Positions 36,481 through 45,683 of a stretch of DNA of 64,000 nucleotides are shown here, one piece after another. The stretch spans positions 5,766,001 to 5,830,000 of the forward strand of contig OZ244235.1 of NCBI GenBank assembly GCA_965217095.1, written 5' to 3'. Position 1 is the first letter of the stretch; each line of letters starts with the position of its first letter. Both the position numbers and the translations under genes were made by a program. The stretch is from CAYNZV01 sp965217095 (GTDB lineage: Bacteria; Latescibacterota; UBA2968; UBA8231). Under the pieces are notes generated by a model. The model saw nothing but the letters and a program-made list of their open reading frames with translations, did no database searches and had not been told where the DNA came from.

Positions 36481-37662
36481 ATGCACCTCTTGTTCGCGCT
36501 CGCCGTCATTTCTACGCTGCTGACCGCGTTGCCCCTGGGGGCCGCAGATTTTTCCGGTGAGCTCGCTGTCGAAAGCCGGCTGTTCCCGAATGATCCTCTC
36601 GACTCTCGCCAACAGGACTCAGGATTCGCTCTCGCTATCGAACCGGAGCTTTACCACGATTGGTCCGACGGGGCACAGCGTATTGTCGTCGTTCCCTTTA
36701 TGCGTTGGGATCTGGAGGATAGCGAGCGCACCCACCTCGACCTTCGCGAGCTCTACTGGCGACGTTCCTTCGATAGCGCTGACCTCTACGTTGGTATGCG
36801 AAAGGTATTCTGGGGGGGGACCGAATCGGTCCATCTGGTAGATGTCATCAACCAGACCGACCTCGTGGAGAATTCCGATACAGAAGACAAACTGGGGCAG
36901 CCTATGTTGCAGCTGACCCTGTTGCGCGACCACGGCACCCTGGACCTATTCCTCATGGCCGGTTTTCGCGAGCGCAGCTTTGCCGGGACCGACGGTCGTT
37001 TTCGTCCCTCGCTGACTATCGCCGAGCGCAGCCGGTACGAGTCGGATCTCGATCGCTGGCATCCCGATGTGGCGGCACGTTGGAGTCAGATTCTGGGTGA
37101 TTACGACCTGGGCGTCAGTCATTTCTTCGGCACCTCGCGAGAGCCGCGTTTCGTGGTGGACGGGGGAAACGGTCCACCCAGGCTTGTACCCCACTACGAT
37201 TTGCTGCATCAGACGGGCATCGATCTGCAGCTAACCCGTGGCGACTGGCTTACCAAGCTGGAGGCGATACATCGAGATGCAACGGACGGACGTTCCACAG
37301 CAGCCGTGGCTGGTTTCGAGTATACACTGGTGGGACTTGCCGGTGCCGCCGACCTCGGCATCGTCGCGGAAGCTCAGTACGACAACCGAGATGCTCCGCT
37401 TGCACCCTTCTCGGACAACGACGTTGCGGTCGGCGGTCGTTTGACCTTCAACGACACCCAGGACACCGATATCCTCGCCTTTACCTCCGTCGATGGCGAC
37501 AATGGATCGCTGTTTACGTCGGTGGAGGCGAACCGACGCTGGCGCGACGCGGGCGAGATTCGCCTCGAAGCCCGTTTCTTCAGCAACGTGGATCCCAGAG
37601 ACCCCCTCTATGTCTTCCGCAGGGACGACTATCTGCAGCTCGAGTACGTGCATTTTTTTTGA
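36481..37662 (+). CDS. Outer-membrane beta-barrel protein of the RND/LolA cluster
   Basis: From ATG 36481 the protein has about 393 residues and a signal peptide (MHLLFALAVISTLLTALPLG ahead of AADFSG). A frame from TTG 36469 overlapping the previous stop is possible but unnecessary. The mature part is a string of amphipathic strands (FALAIEPELYHDW, LDLRELYWRRSF, LTKLEAIHRDA) and ends with an aromatic strand (YLQLEYVHFF), as in outer-membrane barrels. The type resembles DUF1302-like proteins often found next to RND and LolA-like genes, although that assignment is from memory. It is probably the outer-membrane acceptor or channel. Confidence 0.82.
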   Translation: MHLLFALAVISTLLTALPLGAADFSGELAVESRLFPNDPLDSRQQDSGFALAIEPELYHDWSDGAQRIVVVPFMRWDLEDSERTHLDLRELYWRRSFDSADLYVGMRKVFWGGTESVHLVDVINQTDLVENSDTEDKLGQPMLQLTLLRDHGTLDLFLMAGFRERSFAGTDGRFRPSLTIAERSRYESDLDRWHPDVAARWSQILGDYDLGVSHFFGTSREPRFVVDGGNGPPRLVPHYDLLHQTGIDLQLTRGDWLTKLEAIHRDATDGRSTAAVAGFEYTLVGLAGAADLGIVAEAQYDNRDAPLAPFSDNDVAVGGRLTFNDTQDTDILAFTSVDGDNGSLFTSVEANRRWRDAGEIRLEARFFSNVDPRDPLYVFRRDDYLQLEYVHFF

Positions 37663-37698
37663 ACGGAAACTTGGGTAGATTCTACAGCGGGTGACAGC

Positions 37699-38286
37699 AT
37701 GGGACGAACTCGCGAATTCGACATGGACCAGGCGTTGGACGCGGCCATCAGCACATTCTGGACGCAGGGATACGAGGCCACCTCCATGACCGATCTCATG
37801 GAAGCCACCGGCCTTCACAAAGGCAGCCTCTACAAAGCTTTTGAAGATAAGCACGACATCTTCATGAAATCCCTCGGGCGCTACCTGGACGGTGCTTATG
37901 AACACATGCATTCCGTTTTGGCCGCAGCAGAAGCCCCGCTGGATGGTCTGCGTGCCTGGCTCAATGGTGTCGTTCTTCTATGCCGCGATCAACCCGTGCA
38001 GCGCGGCTGCCTGGCGTTGAACGCGGCTATCGAGCTCGGCCCTCACGACGCGGATGTGACGGCGTTGATCCAAAACCATCATTCGCGCGCATCCCGACTG
38101 TTGGTGGAAACCATAACGAGCGGCCAGCGATCGGGAGATATCCGCACCGACCTCACCTCGGACCAGCTGGCCAAAACATTGTTCATCTTCAGCGCCGGCC
38201 TCCTGGGCGCCTCCAAGGTACTCTCCCAGACCGTCGACGCCGAAGAGATGGTAGACTCGGCGCTCGTCATGGTCAGGTGCTGCTGA
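37699..38286 (+). CDS. TetR-family transcriptional regulator
   Basis: The 195-residue protein has an N-terminal TetR helix-turn-helix: FDMDQALDAAISTFWTQGYE, TSMTDLMEATGLHKGSLYKA and F-DKHDIF. The C-terminal ligand domain fits the TetR_C-type of AcrR/YxaF-like members (CLALNAAIELGPHD). It lies 36 bp after the outer-membrane gene and is likely the repressor of the RND cluster. Its stop overlaps the start of the next gene (TGATG), so the two are coupled. Confidence 0.93.
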   Translation: MGRTREFDMDQALDAAISTFWTQGYEATSMTDLMEATGLHKGSLYKAFEDKHDIFMKSLGRYLDGAYEHMHSVLAAAEAPLDGLRAWLNGVVLLCRDQPVQRGCLALNAAIELGPHDADVTALIQNHHSRASRLLVETITSGQRSGDIRTDLTSDQLAKTLFIFSAGLLGASKVLSQTVDAEEMVDSALVMVRCC

Positions 38287-39110
38287 TGCCCGCCACTCTT
38301 CGGCTTTTCGCCACTCAGTGGTCGGTCCGGTGGTATCCATCGAAAGAGACCGAATGGTCTTGGGGGGAGAAATTCCAAGCCATGAGAGACGCGGGGTTTG
38401 ACGGTCTCATGTCTACGCCGTTACCGGCATTGAACGACCGTGGCGATCTCGATTTCTGGGCGATCACCAGCCTCGGCGTGGGCGACGATCCCCGGCCGTT
38501 CTACGAGGAAGCTACCGCGTTGGGAGCTGCCGGCGCCACCGTTCAACCATGCGACGTGGATACCCCGCTGGCCGACTGCGTCGAAGTCGTGCGCAACATC
38601 CAGCACATCTCCCGTGAGTTCGGGCTTCATACCGGGATCGAGTGCCACCGCGACACGTTTACCGAAACGCCGGAACGCACCTGGGATATGTGCGACGCAT
38701 ATGAGCAGGAGGAGCACCAGCTCCTGCCGCTGTGTTTCGACCACTCCCACTTCGCCGTGGTCCGTCACTTGACCCCGCCGTACTGGAGCTACCTGAAAGG
38801 GCGCGAGGACCTGCTCGCCCATGCGCGGCAGTTTCACATGCGCCCGTTCAACGGTCATCACTGCCAGATCCCGGCCACCTTCGACGGAAAACGTCGCACG
38901 CCGGAGTACCTGAACTGGCTGGAGTTTGCGCGGGAGCTCTTCCACTTCATGCGGGCTCGAGGCGAAGGCGAGATCTTCGTCGTTCCCGAACTCGGCAACG
39001 CCAACCCATCGTATGGTCTTTCCTGTTTCCCCGATGTCTGGAAAGATGCCTGTCTTACTGGCAGCGATCTCAAAGCTGCCTGGGACGCGGGCCGACCCTC
39101 CGGCGGTTAG
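38286..39110 (+). CDS. Xylose-isomerase-like TIM-barrel protein
   Basis: The start is ATG 38286 overlapping the TetR stop; a longer frame upstream is an overlap artefact. The 274-residue barrel begins LRLFATQWSVRW and has the metal-ligand pattern of the AP-endonuclease-2 fold: Glu in GIECHRDTF, Asp/His in CFDHSHFAVV, His residues in MRPFNGHHCQ and Glu in VVPELGN. Members act as sugar isomerases or epimerases; the substrate is unknown. Its 3' end overlaps that of the convergent BNR gene by four bases (TTAG). Confidence 0.8.
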   Translation: MPATLRLFATQWSVRWYPSKETEWSWGEKFQAMRDAGFDGLMSTPLPALNDRGDLDFWAITSLGVGDDPRPFYEEATALGAAGATVQPCDVDTPLADCVEVVRNIQHISREFGLHTGIECHRDTFTETPERTWDMCDAYEQEEHQLLPLCFDHSHFAVVRHLTPPYWSYLKGREDLLAHARQFHMRPFNGHHCQIPATFDGKRRTPEYLNWLEFARELFHFMRARGEGEIFVVPELGNANPSYGLSCFPDVWKDACLTGSDLKAAWDAGRPSGG

Positions 39111-39598
39111 GGCGGGGGCGGCAGCTTCCAAGTGCCGTGAGAGGATCCTACGTAGAGATAGCGGTCGTGCGGATTCACCGAAAGGGCCCACGGCGTGAAC
39201 TCGGGGCCTAGCTCTCCAGTGATGTTTTCCCAGTCCATTCCCGAATTGACGGAGCGAGAAATTCCGTTGGAATGGCCGCGGAAGGCGATCCAGTTGCCGG
39301 CGTAAACGATCTTCGGATCGATCGGATCGATGGCGATGAAACGCGTCGGGATCGAATCGAACCGATCCTGTTCCAGGCCGGCGGCCACCCCCTTCTCCAA
39401 CCATTGTTCGCCATCCCAAATGAAAAGACCGAAGAGACCCGAGGCGACGTAAACGCGGTCCTGGTCGTTGGGGGCAACGGCGATCTCGTGGAATTCGGGA
39501 ATGCCCAGCGGAGCATACGGTTCCGTCCAGGCGGCGCCTCCGTCGATTGATTTTGAAATGATCACTTCATCGCCGTTCTGTTCCGCGGCGTAGACCAC
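39107..39598 (-). CDS. BNR-propeller secreted protein, C-terminal part (frameshifted)
   Basis: This frame continues the gene at 39562-41391. It carries the final propeller blades: ISKSIDGGAAWTEPY, RVYVASGLFGLFIWDG, RFIAIDPIDPKIVYAGN and SRSVNSGMDWENITGE, ending in SSHGTWKLPPPP. The SxDGGxxW Asp-box motif recurs. The real joint is near 39656, where restoring one G in the GGGGG run (minus strand) gives STNRGVSWNAISKSIVAIYA and reads straight through. The intact gene spans 39107-41391. Confidence 0.82.
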   Translation of the reverse strand: MVYAAEQNGDEVIISKSIDGGAAWTEPYAPLGIPEFHEIAVAPNDQDRVYVASGLFGLFIWDGEQWLEKGVAAGLEQDRFDSIPTRFIAIDPIDPKIVYAGNWIAFRGHSNGISRSVNSGMDWENITGELGPEFTPWALSVNPHDRYLYVGSSHGTWKLPPPP

Positions 39599-41391
39599 GT
39601 CGCCATCCCCGGCATAGATGGCGACGATCGATTTTGATATCGCGTTCCAGCTAACCCCCGGTTGGTGCTTTTGTACTCATCGGCGTAAACGATCGACGGA
39701 TCCTGAGGGTTGAAAGCGAGAAACTTGAACTCGTTCTTTGCGGTGGTGGTCTTGTGGGCCCACGTCCTGCCGCTGTCGGCCGACACGGCGATTACCTGCG
39801 AGGTGATGCCGACGGCGACGACAATGACCCCCGACCCGGGAGTGGGATCAAGCGCCCCCACGTTGGTAGTCGCTCCGCCGTCCAACCGTGGCACCTTCAG
39901 GTTGCGGAAGGTGGCACCCCCGTCTTCGGTGAGCACGGCGCCGTAATCAACCAGGAATAAGGCGAAACGCCCGGGATTGTTGCGATCCCATCCAAAGGCC
40001 GCTGATCCGTTCCCGATGCGGCCCCCGGAGTAACCGCTTCCCGAATACCTCCAGCTGCCCCCGCCGTCGCTGGTCTTCTGGATATGGTTGCCGTTGGCCG
40101 AGGCGATCGCCTCCTCGGCTTTTACGGGATTAGGCGCAATCGGCGTTGCCAGGAACTCGCCCCCAAAGGAATCGTTGACCGAAGCAATCAGCTCGTCCAT
40201 GGTGGTAGGTCGATTCCAGCTCTCACCGCCGTCACGGCTGTAGTAAGGTTGGTGGTCCCCCAACTGGAAGAAGCTGACATACAGGAGGTCCGGATCGACG
40301 GGACTCATGGACAGATAGGTGGCGTGGGACGACTCCGTCGTCTCTGGGCTGATCGGATCCAGACCATTGTTGATAGCGCCAAAGGTGAGGCCGCCATCGT
40401 TGGAACGAAAGACGCCCCGGCGGCCGGCGCTGGCGTAGATGATGTTCGAATTGTCGGGCCGCACAGCGAGGGCACGGGGAAAGTCGGAAAGACCAGCGCC
40501 GATTTTCTCTGCGGATCCGGGGTTCTGTTCGCTGTATCTGTAGAGACCGCTTTCGGAAGCGATGAAGACAGTTGTGGGATCCTGCGGATCGATCTTCAGA
40601 TCCAGTAGCCTGGACGACGCCAGGTTGCCCACGTTGCTCCACGAATCCCCTCCGTCGGAGGAGCGCAGCAACCCTTCCGTATGGGTAGCGGCGTAGATGG
40701 TGTCGTGACCCGCAAAGGCGAAGTTGACGCCGCCTTTATTCTCCAGGAGGTTGACATACGGAGTGCGGTGGACCTGTACCCAGCTGTCGCCGCCGTCCCG
40801 GGTGCGGTAGATGCCGTCAGCTAGTTCATCGGAGATCTCCTCGTGCGTCGAAGCGGCGACCAAAACGATATCCTCGTCGCTGGGATGCACCACGAGTGAG
40901 AGTCTCCCATTGGCCAGAAAACCCTGGTTTTTCATCTGCCAGGTAGCCCCGCCATCGACGCTTTTCCAAACCTGGCTGACGTCGGTAGCCAGATAAACCG
41001 TTTCTTGGTTGGAGGGCGCGTAGCTGATACCGTAGATCAGCTGCATCCCCTCCCCTCCCGCTATTTCCGCGACGGCTTGTTCCGCGGAGCGTAGTGGGAC
41101 TGGGACCCACCGGTCGCCGGTCGCTTCCGACTTCCCAAACTGGTCGCCGAACAGAAAGAAATCGTCGAACCCGATGGTATCATCACCATTCAGATCAAAC
41201 GATTCGTTGGAGACATCGACGGAAAGCCCGAATTGATCGGCGAACAGGAAAAAATCTGCGAAATCGACCGTGCCGCTCCCGTCGAAATCGCCGGCGAAGG
41301 GGGACGCGATCGAGCCGTCGAAAACGAGGAGATATAGAGCGATGATCCAGGGGGTGGTAGCCGCAGCCTTCGATTGGGTGCGATGCCTCAT
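39562..41391 (-). CDS. BNR/Asp-box propeller protein with N-terminal FDDFF module
   Basis: The N-terminus is a signal peptide (TPWIIALYLLVFDGSIA). It is followed by a paired module, GTVDFADFFLFADQFG and FDLNGDDTIGFDDFFLFGDQFG, whose D-x-N-x-D-x-I loop resembles dockerin or EF-hand calcium sites. The rest is a sialidase/Vps10-type propeller with repeated SxDGGxxW Asp boxes (KSVDGGATW, RTRDGGDSW, RSSDGGDSW, YSRDGGESW, KTSDGGGSW). It is secreted or surface-bound with unknown target. The last 25 residues of this frame are artefactual because of a −1 frameshift near 39656. The three secreted proteins at 57.7-61.7 kb carry the same module at their C-termini. Confidence 0.86.
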   Translation of the reverse strand: MRHRTQSKAAATTPWIIALYLLVFDGSIASPFAGDFDGSGTVDFADFFLFADQFGLSVDVSNESFDLNGDDTIGFDDFFLFGDQFGKSEATGDRWVPVPLRSAEQAVAEIAGGEGMQLIYGISYAPSNQETVYLATDVSQVWKSVDGGATWQMKNQGFLANGRLSLVVHPSDEDIVLVAASTHEEISDELADGIYRTRDGGDSWVQVHRTPYVNLLENKGGVNFAFAGHDTIYAATHTEGLLRSSDGGDSWSNVGNLASSRLLDLKIDPQDPTTVFIASESGLYRYSEQNPGSAEKIGAGLSDFPRALAVRPDNSNIIYASAGRRGVFRSNDGGLTFGAINNGLDPISPETTESSHATYLSMSPVDPDLLYVSFFQLGDHQPYYSRDGGESWNRPTTMDELIASVNDSFGGEFLATPIAPNPVKAEEAIASANGNHIQKTSDGGGSWRYSGSGYSGGRIGNGSAAFGWDRNNPGRFALFLVDYGAVLTEDGGATFRNLKVPRLDGGATTNVGALDPTPGSGVIVVAVGITSQVIAVSADSGRTWAHKTTTAKNEFKFLAFNPQDPSIVYADEYKSTNRGLAGTRYQNRSSPSMPGMATWSTPRNRTAMK

Positions 41392-41440
41392 TGTCTGTCG
41401 CAGATCGCGTTTTCTTCGATGTCGAGACGCTCTGTGGACG

Positions 41441-43111
41441 CTAGAACAATCCTACCACGTTGCCCTCCGCATCGATGTCGATGTTCTCGGCGGCGGGTTT
41501 TGGCGGCAGGCCTGGCATACGCATGATCTCGCCAGTAATGGGGATCAAGAATCCGGCGCCAGAAGCAATCTCAATCTCTCTCACCGTAACCACGAAGTCC
41601 TTCGCCCTTCCCAACAGATCTGGATCATCCGAGAGCGACTTTTGGGTTTTCGCCATGCAGATCGGCAAACCCTCAAGTTTCAGCTTCTTGATGGTTCGGC
41701 GATCCTTCTTGGCTTTGGCCGTATAGTCGATCGCGCGAGCGCCGTAGATCTTCTTGGCGATCGTCTCGATCTTTCGCTCCAAAGGCCAGTCCCATTGATA
41801 CAGTGGACGAAATCCGGACGACCCCTTGTCAATGACCTGAACCAACGCCTTTGCCAACGCTTCGGCGCCCTCGCCTCCTTGAGCCCACGAATCCGTCTCG
41901 ATCGCCTCGTGCCCAAGTTTGGCGCAGCGCTCTTTGATCAAATCGATTTCGGCGGCAGTGTCGGTCGTGAACTTGTTGATGGCAATCACGCAGTCCATGC
42001 CGAAGTGTGCCATGTTTTCGACGTGTTTTTCCAGGTTGCTCAAACCCATTTCCACCGCTTCCGGATTGGGGTCGTGAATGGACTTGAGATCGGCACCACC
42101 GTGATAACGCAAGGCACGAACCGTGGCCACCAGTACAACGGTCGCCGGAGAAAGGCCGGCGCTCGCGCATTTGATGTCGAAAAACTTCTCCGCGCCCAGA
42201 TCGAACCCGAATCCTGCCTCGGTGACGACGTAGTCCGAAAGCGACATACCCATTCGCGTCGCGATCACGCTGTTCGTACCCTGGGCAATGTTCGCAAAGG
42301 GCCCCCCGTGGATAATGGCCGGTGTACCTTCCAACGTCTGCACCAGATTCGGTTTGATCGCGTCCTTGAGCAACACTGTCATGGCACCGGTGGCGTGCAG
42401 ATCACGAGCATATATCGGCTTCCCTCCGTAGGTGAAGCCGACGAAAATATTCCCCAATCTCCGCTTCAGATCGTTCAAGTCATCGGTAAGACACAGAATC
42501 GCCATGATCTCCGAAGCCGCCGTAATGTCGAATCCAGTTTCGCGAGGGATCCCAAATGATGTGCCACCCAGGCCGATGACGATATCGCGCAGTACGCGAT
42601 CGTTCATGTCGAAGAAACGCTTCCAGTGCACAGTACGCGGATCGATTCCCAACGAAGTCCGCTTGCTTTGAATGTTGTTGTCGATCAATGCTGCCAGGAG
42701 ATTGTGTGCCTTCTCGATTGCGGCAAAATCCCCGGTGAAATGCAGATTGATGTCTTCCATCGGCAGCACCTGGGAATAACCTCCGCCGGTTGCTCCGCCT
42801 TTGACGCCGAAAACGGGACCCAGCGAGGGCTCGCGCAACACGACTGTCGTGGGTTTGCCGATTCTATTCAGACCTTGAGCGAGACCGATAGAGATGGTCG
42901 TCTTGCCCTCTCCAGCCGGCGTCGGAGAGATTGCGGAAACGAGAATTAGTCTGCTTTGACTGATTTTTTTGTGGTCTATCAACTTCAGAGGAAGCTTGGC
43001 CTTGAACTTGCCGTAGAGATCCAGATCATCCCGTGCGATTCCCAAGTGATCGGCGATCTTCTCGATAGGCTGCGGCGTTGTCGCAGTGGCGATCTCCAGA
43101 TCGGTGCTCAT
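41441..43111 (-). CDS. fhs: Formate–tetrahydrofolate ligase
   Basis: The protein has 556 residues, full length. It activates formate to 10-formyl-THF with ATP. Family features are the Walker-type loop TPAGEGKTTISIGL, REPSLGPVFGVKGGATGGGY, HFTGDFAAIEKAHNLLAAL, DITAASEIMAILCL and LDLGAEKFFDIK-like GFDLGAEKFFDIK. KFTTDTAAEIDLIKERC and the TGEIMRMPGLP end are also typical. The start follows AAGGAG at seven bases. It stands alone between the BNR protein and the sugar-acid genes. Confidence 0.97.
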   Translation of the reverse strand: MSTDLEIATATTPQPIEKIADHLGIARDDLDLYGKFKAKLPLKLIDHKKISQSRLILVSAISPTPAGEGKTTISIGLAQGLNRIGKPTTVVLREPSLGPVFGVKGGATGGGYSQVLPMEDINLHFTGDFAAIEKAHNLLAALIDNNIQSKRTSLGIDPRTVHWKRFFDMNDRVLRDIVIGLGGTSFGIPRETGFDITAASEIMAILCLTDDLNDLKRRLGNIFVGFTYGGKPIYARDLHATGAMTVLLKDAIKPNLVQTLEGTPAIIHGGPFANIAQGTNSVIATRMGMSLSDYVVTEAGFGFDLGAEKFFDIKCASAGLSPATVVLVATVRALRYHGGADLKSIHDPNPEAVEMGLSNLEKHVENMAHFGMDCVIAINKFTTDTAAEIDLIKERCAKLGHEAIETDSWAQGGEGAEALAKALVQVIDKGSSGFRPLYQWDWPLERKIETIAKKIYGARAIDYTAKAKKDRRTIKKLKLEGLPICMAKTQKSLSDDPDLLGRAKDFVVTVREIEIASGAGFLIPITGEIMRMPGLPPKPAAENIDIDAEGNVVGLF

Positions 43112-43249
43112 CTTTCTCCTTGTGGACGCGGGTTAGACTCCTGACGGCTCCGCTCAGATCGAAAACCCGCGCGAGGATATGGCATGCGCGATGCGATTCG
43201 ATAAATTAGTCGAAGCGTTTAGACGACTCAAATTAATTGCGGGGTACCG

Positions 43250-44287
43250 ATGCGAATAGAGAGCATTAGAGCGGTCCAACCCGGAACGGAATCTTCGCCG
43301 CAGGACTGGCGTACCTGGATGGGTCAGATCTTGGTGATCGTTGAAACCGATGATGGCTTGACTGGCTACGGTATGGGCGGCGGTGGAAAGGCCGCGATTC
43401 ACGTCATCGACACAGCGCTGAGCCACCTCCTCATCGGCGCCAATGCGACAGACGTTGAGGATCTCTGGGACGAGATGTATCGTGCAACCTTGGCTTACGG
43501 TCGAAAGGGCATCGCCATCATGGCCATCAGCGGCGTCGACCTGGCGCTGTGGGATTTGAGAGCCAAACGGGCGAAGAGACCGTTGGTTGAACTCCTGGGC
43601 GGCAAAACGGGCGAACCGGTTCGGGCGTACAAGTCCGGATTCTCGGCCGCCGACGGCATCGATGCGGGAGGCCAGGGATTTTCCGCCGTGAAGATACACG
43701 CGGGCATCCTCCCAGGTGAGGAGATGTACGACATCGTTGCCGGCATCGAGAAGGTGAGAGAAACCCTGGGGCCCGACATTCAACTTATGGGTGACGCGGT
43801 CATGAAGATGGATGTAGAAACGACATTGCGCTTGGCTGAGCAGTTGGAACCGTACGATCTGTTCTGGCTCGAGGAGCCGCTGCCGCCGGACGATTTGGAA
43901 GGGTATGCTCGTCTTCGCGACGAATGTCCCATTCCTATAGCCGGTGGAGAGCACGAGCACACGGCGAAGGCGTTTGAACCTATTATCGCTGAAAAGCTAC
44001 ATGCGTATGTTCAGCCCGATGTTTGCTGGTGCGGGGGTTTGACCGAGCTTCTGAAGATCTACCGATTGGTGGAAGGAACCGACGTTGTCGTGTGTCCGCA
44101 CCGCGGCGCGGAGGCGTGGTCGTTGCATGCGATTACGGCCCTTGGCCCAGAACCGTTTGCGGAATCGGGACGGGAGTGGATGTCGTGGGTGCAAGGGACC
44201 CCGGAGATCCTCGACGGGGAGGTTGCCGTCTCTAATCGGCCTGGATTCGGGGTTTGGTTCGATGAGAGGGATTTAGAAGGCGGTTGA
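43250..44287 (+). CDS. Enolase-superfamily (mandelate racemase/MLE) sugar-acid dehydratase 1
   Basis: The 345-residue protein has an N-terminal capping domain and a TIM barrel. Likely catalytic and metal residues are Lys in AVKIHAG, Asp in LMGDAVMKMD, Glu in FWLEEPLPPDD, Glu in GGEHEH and His in VCPHRGAE. The pattern IPIAGGEHEHT and VQPDVCWCGGLTELL is close to rhamnonate- or gluconate-type dehydratases, but the substrate cannot be fixed by eye. It is the first of two such enzymes within 4 kb, separated by an uncharacterised gene on the other strand. Confidence 0.88.
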   Translation: MRIESIRAVQPGTESSPQDWRTWMGQILVIVETDDGLTGYGMGGGGKAAIHVIDTALSHLLIGANATDVEDLWDEMYRATLAYGRKGIAIMAISGVDLALWDLRAKRAKRPLVELLGGKTGEPVRAYKSGFSAADGIDAGGQGFSAVKIHAGILPGEEMYDIVAGIEKVRETLGPDIQLMGDAVMKMDVETTLRLAEQLEPYDLFWLEEPLPPDDLEGYARLRDECPIPIAGGEHEHTAKAFEPIIAEKLHAYVQPDVCWCGGLTELLKIYRLVEGTDVVVCPHRGAEAWSLHAITALGPEPFAESGREWMSWVQGTPEILDGEVAVSNRPGFGVWFDERDLEGG

Positions 44288-44487
44288 CCCTTTCACAGGA
44301 CAATCTGTCGCGCTATTGATACCGACGACCGGGCCCAATTTTCATCGCCGCGATCGATCACGCCGTCGTCCAGAGCGGTGCGTACCTCGCGGGATTTCCC
44401 GCGGACAGCGACCTGTTCTCATCTCTCGAGGCCTCTTGCGCGTTGTCGGTTGTTCATCGTTAAAGACGTTTCCAATCCGCCGCGCTG

Positions 44488-45612
44488 TCAACTTCCTTCC
44501 AGACGACTCCACACGTTGTGGAGAAAAGTGCGATTGTCGCAGCCCGCGTAGACCATCTCACCACCCATTCGACTGAAGGTCTTGCAGAACCTCACGTAAT
44601 AAGCCGGATCATCTTTGGGTGGCTCCCCGCGAGACCAATCCCAGTTTACTTGAGCGAGGTCGTTCACGGCAATAAACGGCTTGATGGTTCCCTTGTGCGC
44701 TTGTAGGCGTAGGTTGTTTGCCAGGGAAAGGGCTTTCTCGAAAACCTGGGGAGCCATGATTGCCGAACCGACGGAGATAAACACGCCGCCGTCCAATCGG
44801 CTCACGCTGTGAACGAGAATTCGGTAATCCAGATCGGCACCGCGGCCGATGGCGGCTCCGTTGGCCATGTGGTGGTTGTAGAAAATGTCATAACCTATTC
44901 CTGGATGCACCGTGAGCGGAACTTTCAAGCGAAACGCGTTGGCGGTTAGCGAAAATTCTTTGTGGGGGTGATCAACGCCGTGCCATCCCGACTCCAGTCC
45001 GAACCGGATCAACCCGTTGAGCATCTCGGCTTGGGCCGGTATCAGCTCGTTCTCGGTGAGACGCTCGCACCAATCTTCCAGGGCCGCGCGTAACTCGCTT
45101 TCGGGCGGAATTTCACAACCCTCGCGCCAAATAAAACTTCCCACCGACTCCCCAAATCCCATTCCCAGAATTGCCCCGGCCAGAACCGCTAGATTTAGGT
45201 AGGGCCCTGTTTCTTCCCATGTGCCGAAACAACCGCGCGCAACGTGCTCCCGAACATCCTCTTCAGACCTGCCACAAAAGGCATACTCCCAATCGTGGAT
45301 CGTGCCGGCTCCGTTGGTTGCAAGGTGGGTTACCCATCCTCGCTCCATCAACCCGCACACCAACGGCCCCAGACCGTTTTTGACGAGGTGGGCACCGTAG
45401 GCTAGGATAACCGCCGCCCCCGCATCTCGCGCGCTCTGGATCCGCGCGACAAGGCGTTCGATGGCTGCGGTATTCGCACCCGGATCCGGCGGAGAAACGG
45501 TCGCATCGTAGCGAATATCTTCAACGCCCCACTTGCTGTCGCGCGACGCCAGCGGTTTCAGCGCAATCTTGCCAAGATCAACCCGATCGTAGGGCACAAT
45601 ATCTCCTGTCAA
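44488..45612 (-). CDS. Uncharacterised protein between two sugar-acid dehydratases
   Basis: The 374-residue soluble protein has no signal peptide. A Rossmann-like core is suggested by AAVILAYGAHLVKNGLGPLV, ERGWVTHLATNGAGTIHDWE, GTWEETGPYLN and a C-terminal SRMGGEMVYAGCDNRTFL. A conserved-looking His pair occurs in YDIFYNHHMANGAAIGRGAD. The layout faintly recalls deoxyhypusine-synthase-like folds, but this is weak. Its place, divergent from the dehydratase at 45684, suggests a role in the same sugar or sugar-acid pathway. I do not recognise the family. Confidence 0.75.
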   Translation of the reverse strand: MTGDIVPYDRVDLGKIALKPLASRDSKWGVEDIRYDATVSPPDPGANTAAIERLVARIQSARDAGAAVILAYGAHLVKNGLGPLVCGLMERGWVTHLATNGAGTIHDWEYAFCGRSEEDVREHVARGCFGTWEETGPYLNLAVLAGAILGMGFGESVGSFIWREGCEIPPESELRAALEDWCERLTENELIPAQAEMLNGLIRFGLESGWHGVDHPHKEFSLTANAFRLKVPLTVHPGIGYDIFYNHHMANGAAIGRGADLDYRILVHSVSRLDGGVFISVGSAIMAPQVFEKALSLANNLRLQAHKGTIKPFIAVNDLAQVNWDWSRGEPPKDDPAYYVRFCKTFSRMGGEMVYAGCDNRTFLHNVWSRLEGS

Positions 45613-45683
45613 ATTTGAAGAACTCGCCGCGCCTGTGCGCGCACATTTGAGCCAACTTGACGTTCCGCCCTATATTCTGCGGA

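Noticed and set aside
37980..39110. 376-codon version of the TIM-barrel gene
   Set aside because: The first third overlaps the TetR gene in another frame; the barrel begins at ATG 38286.
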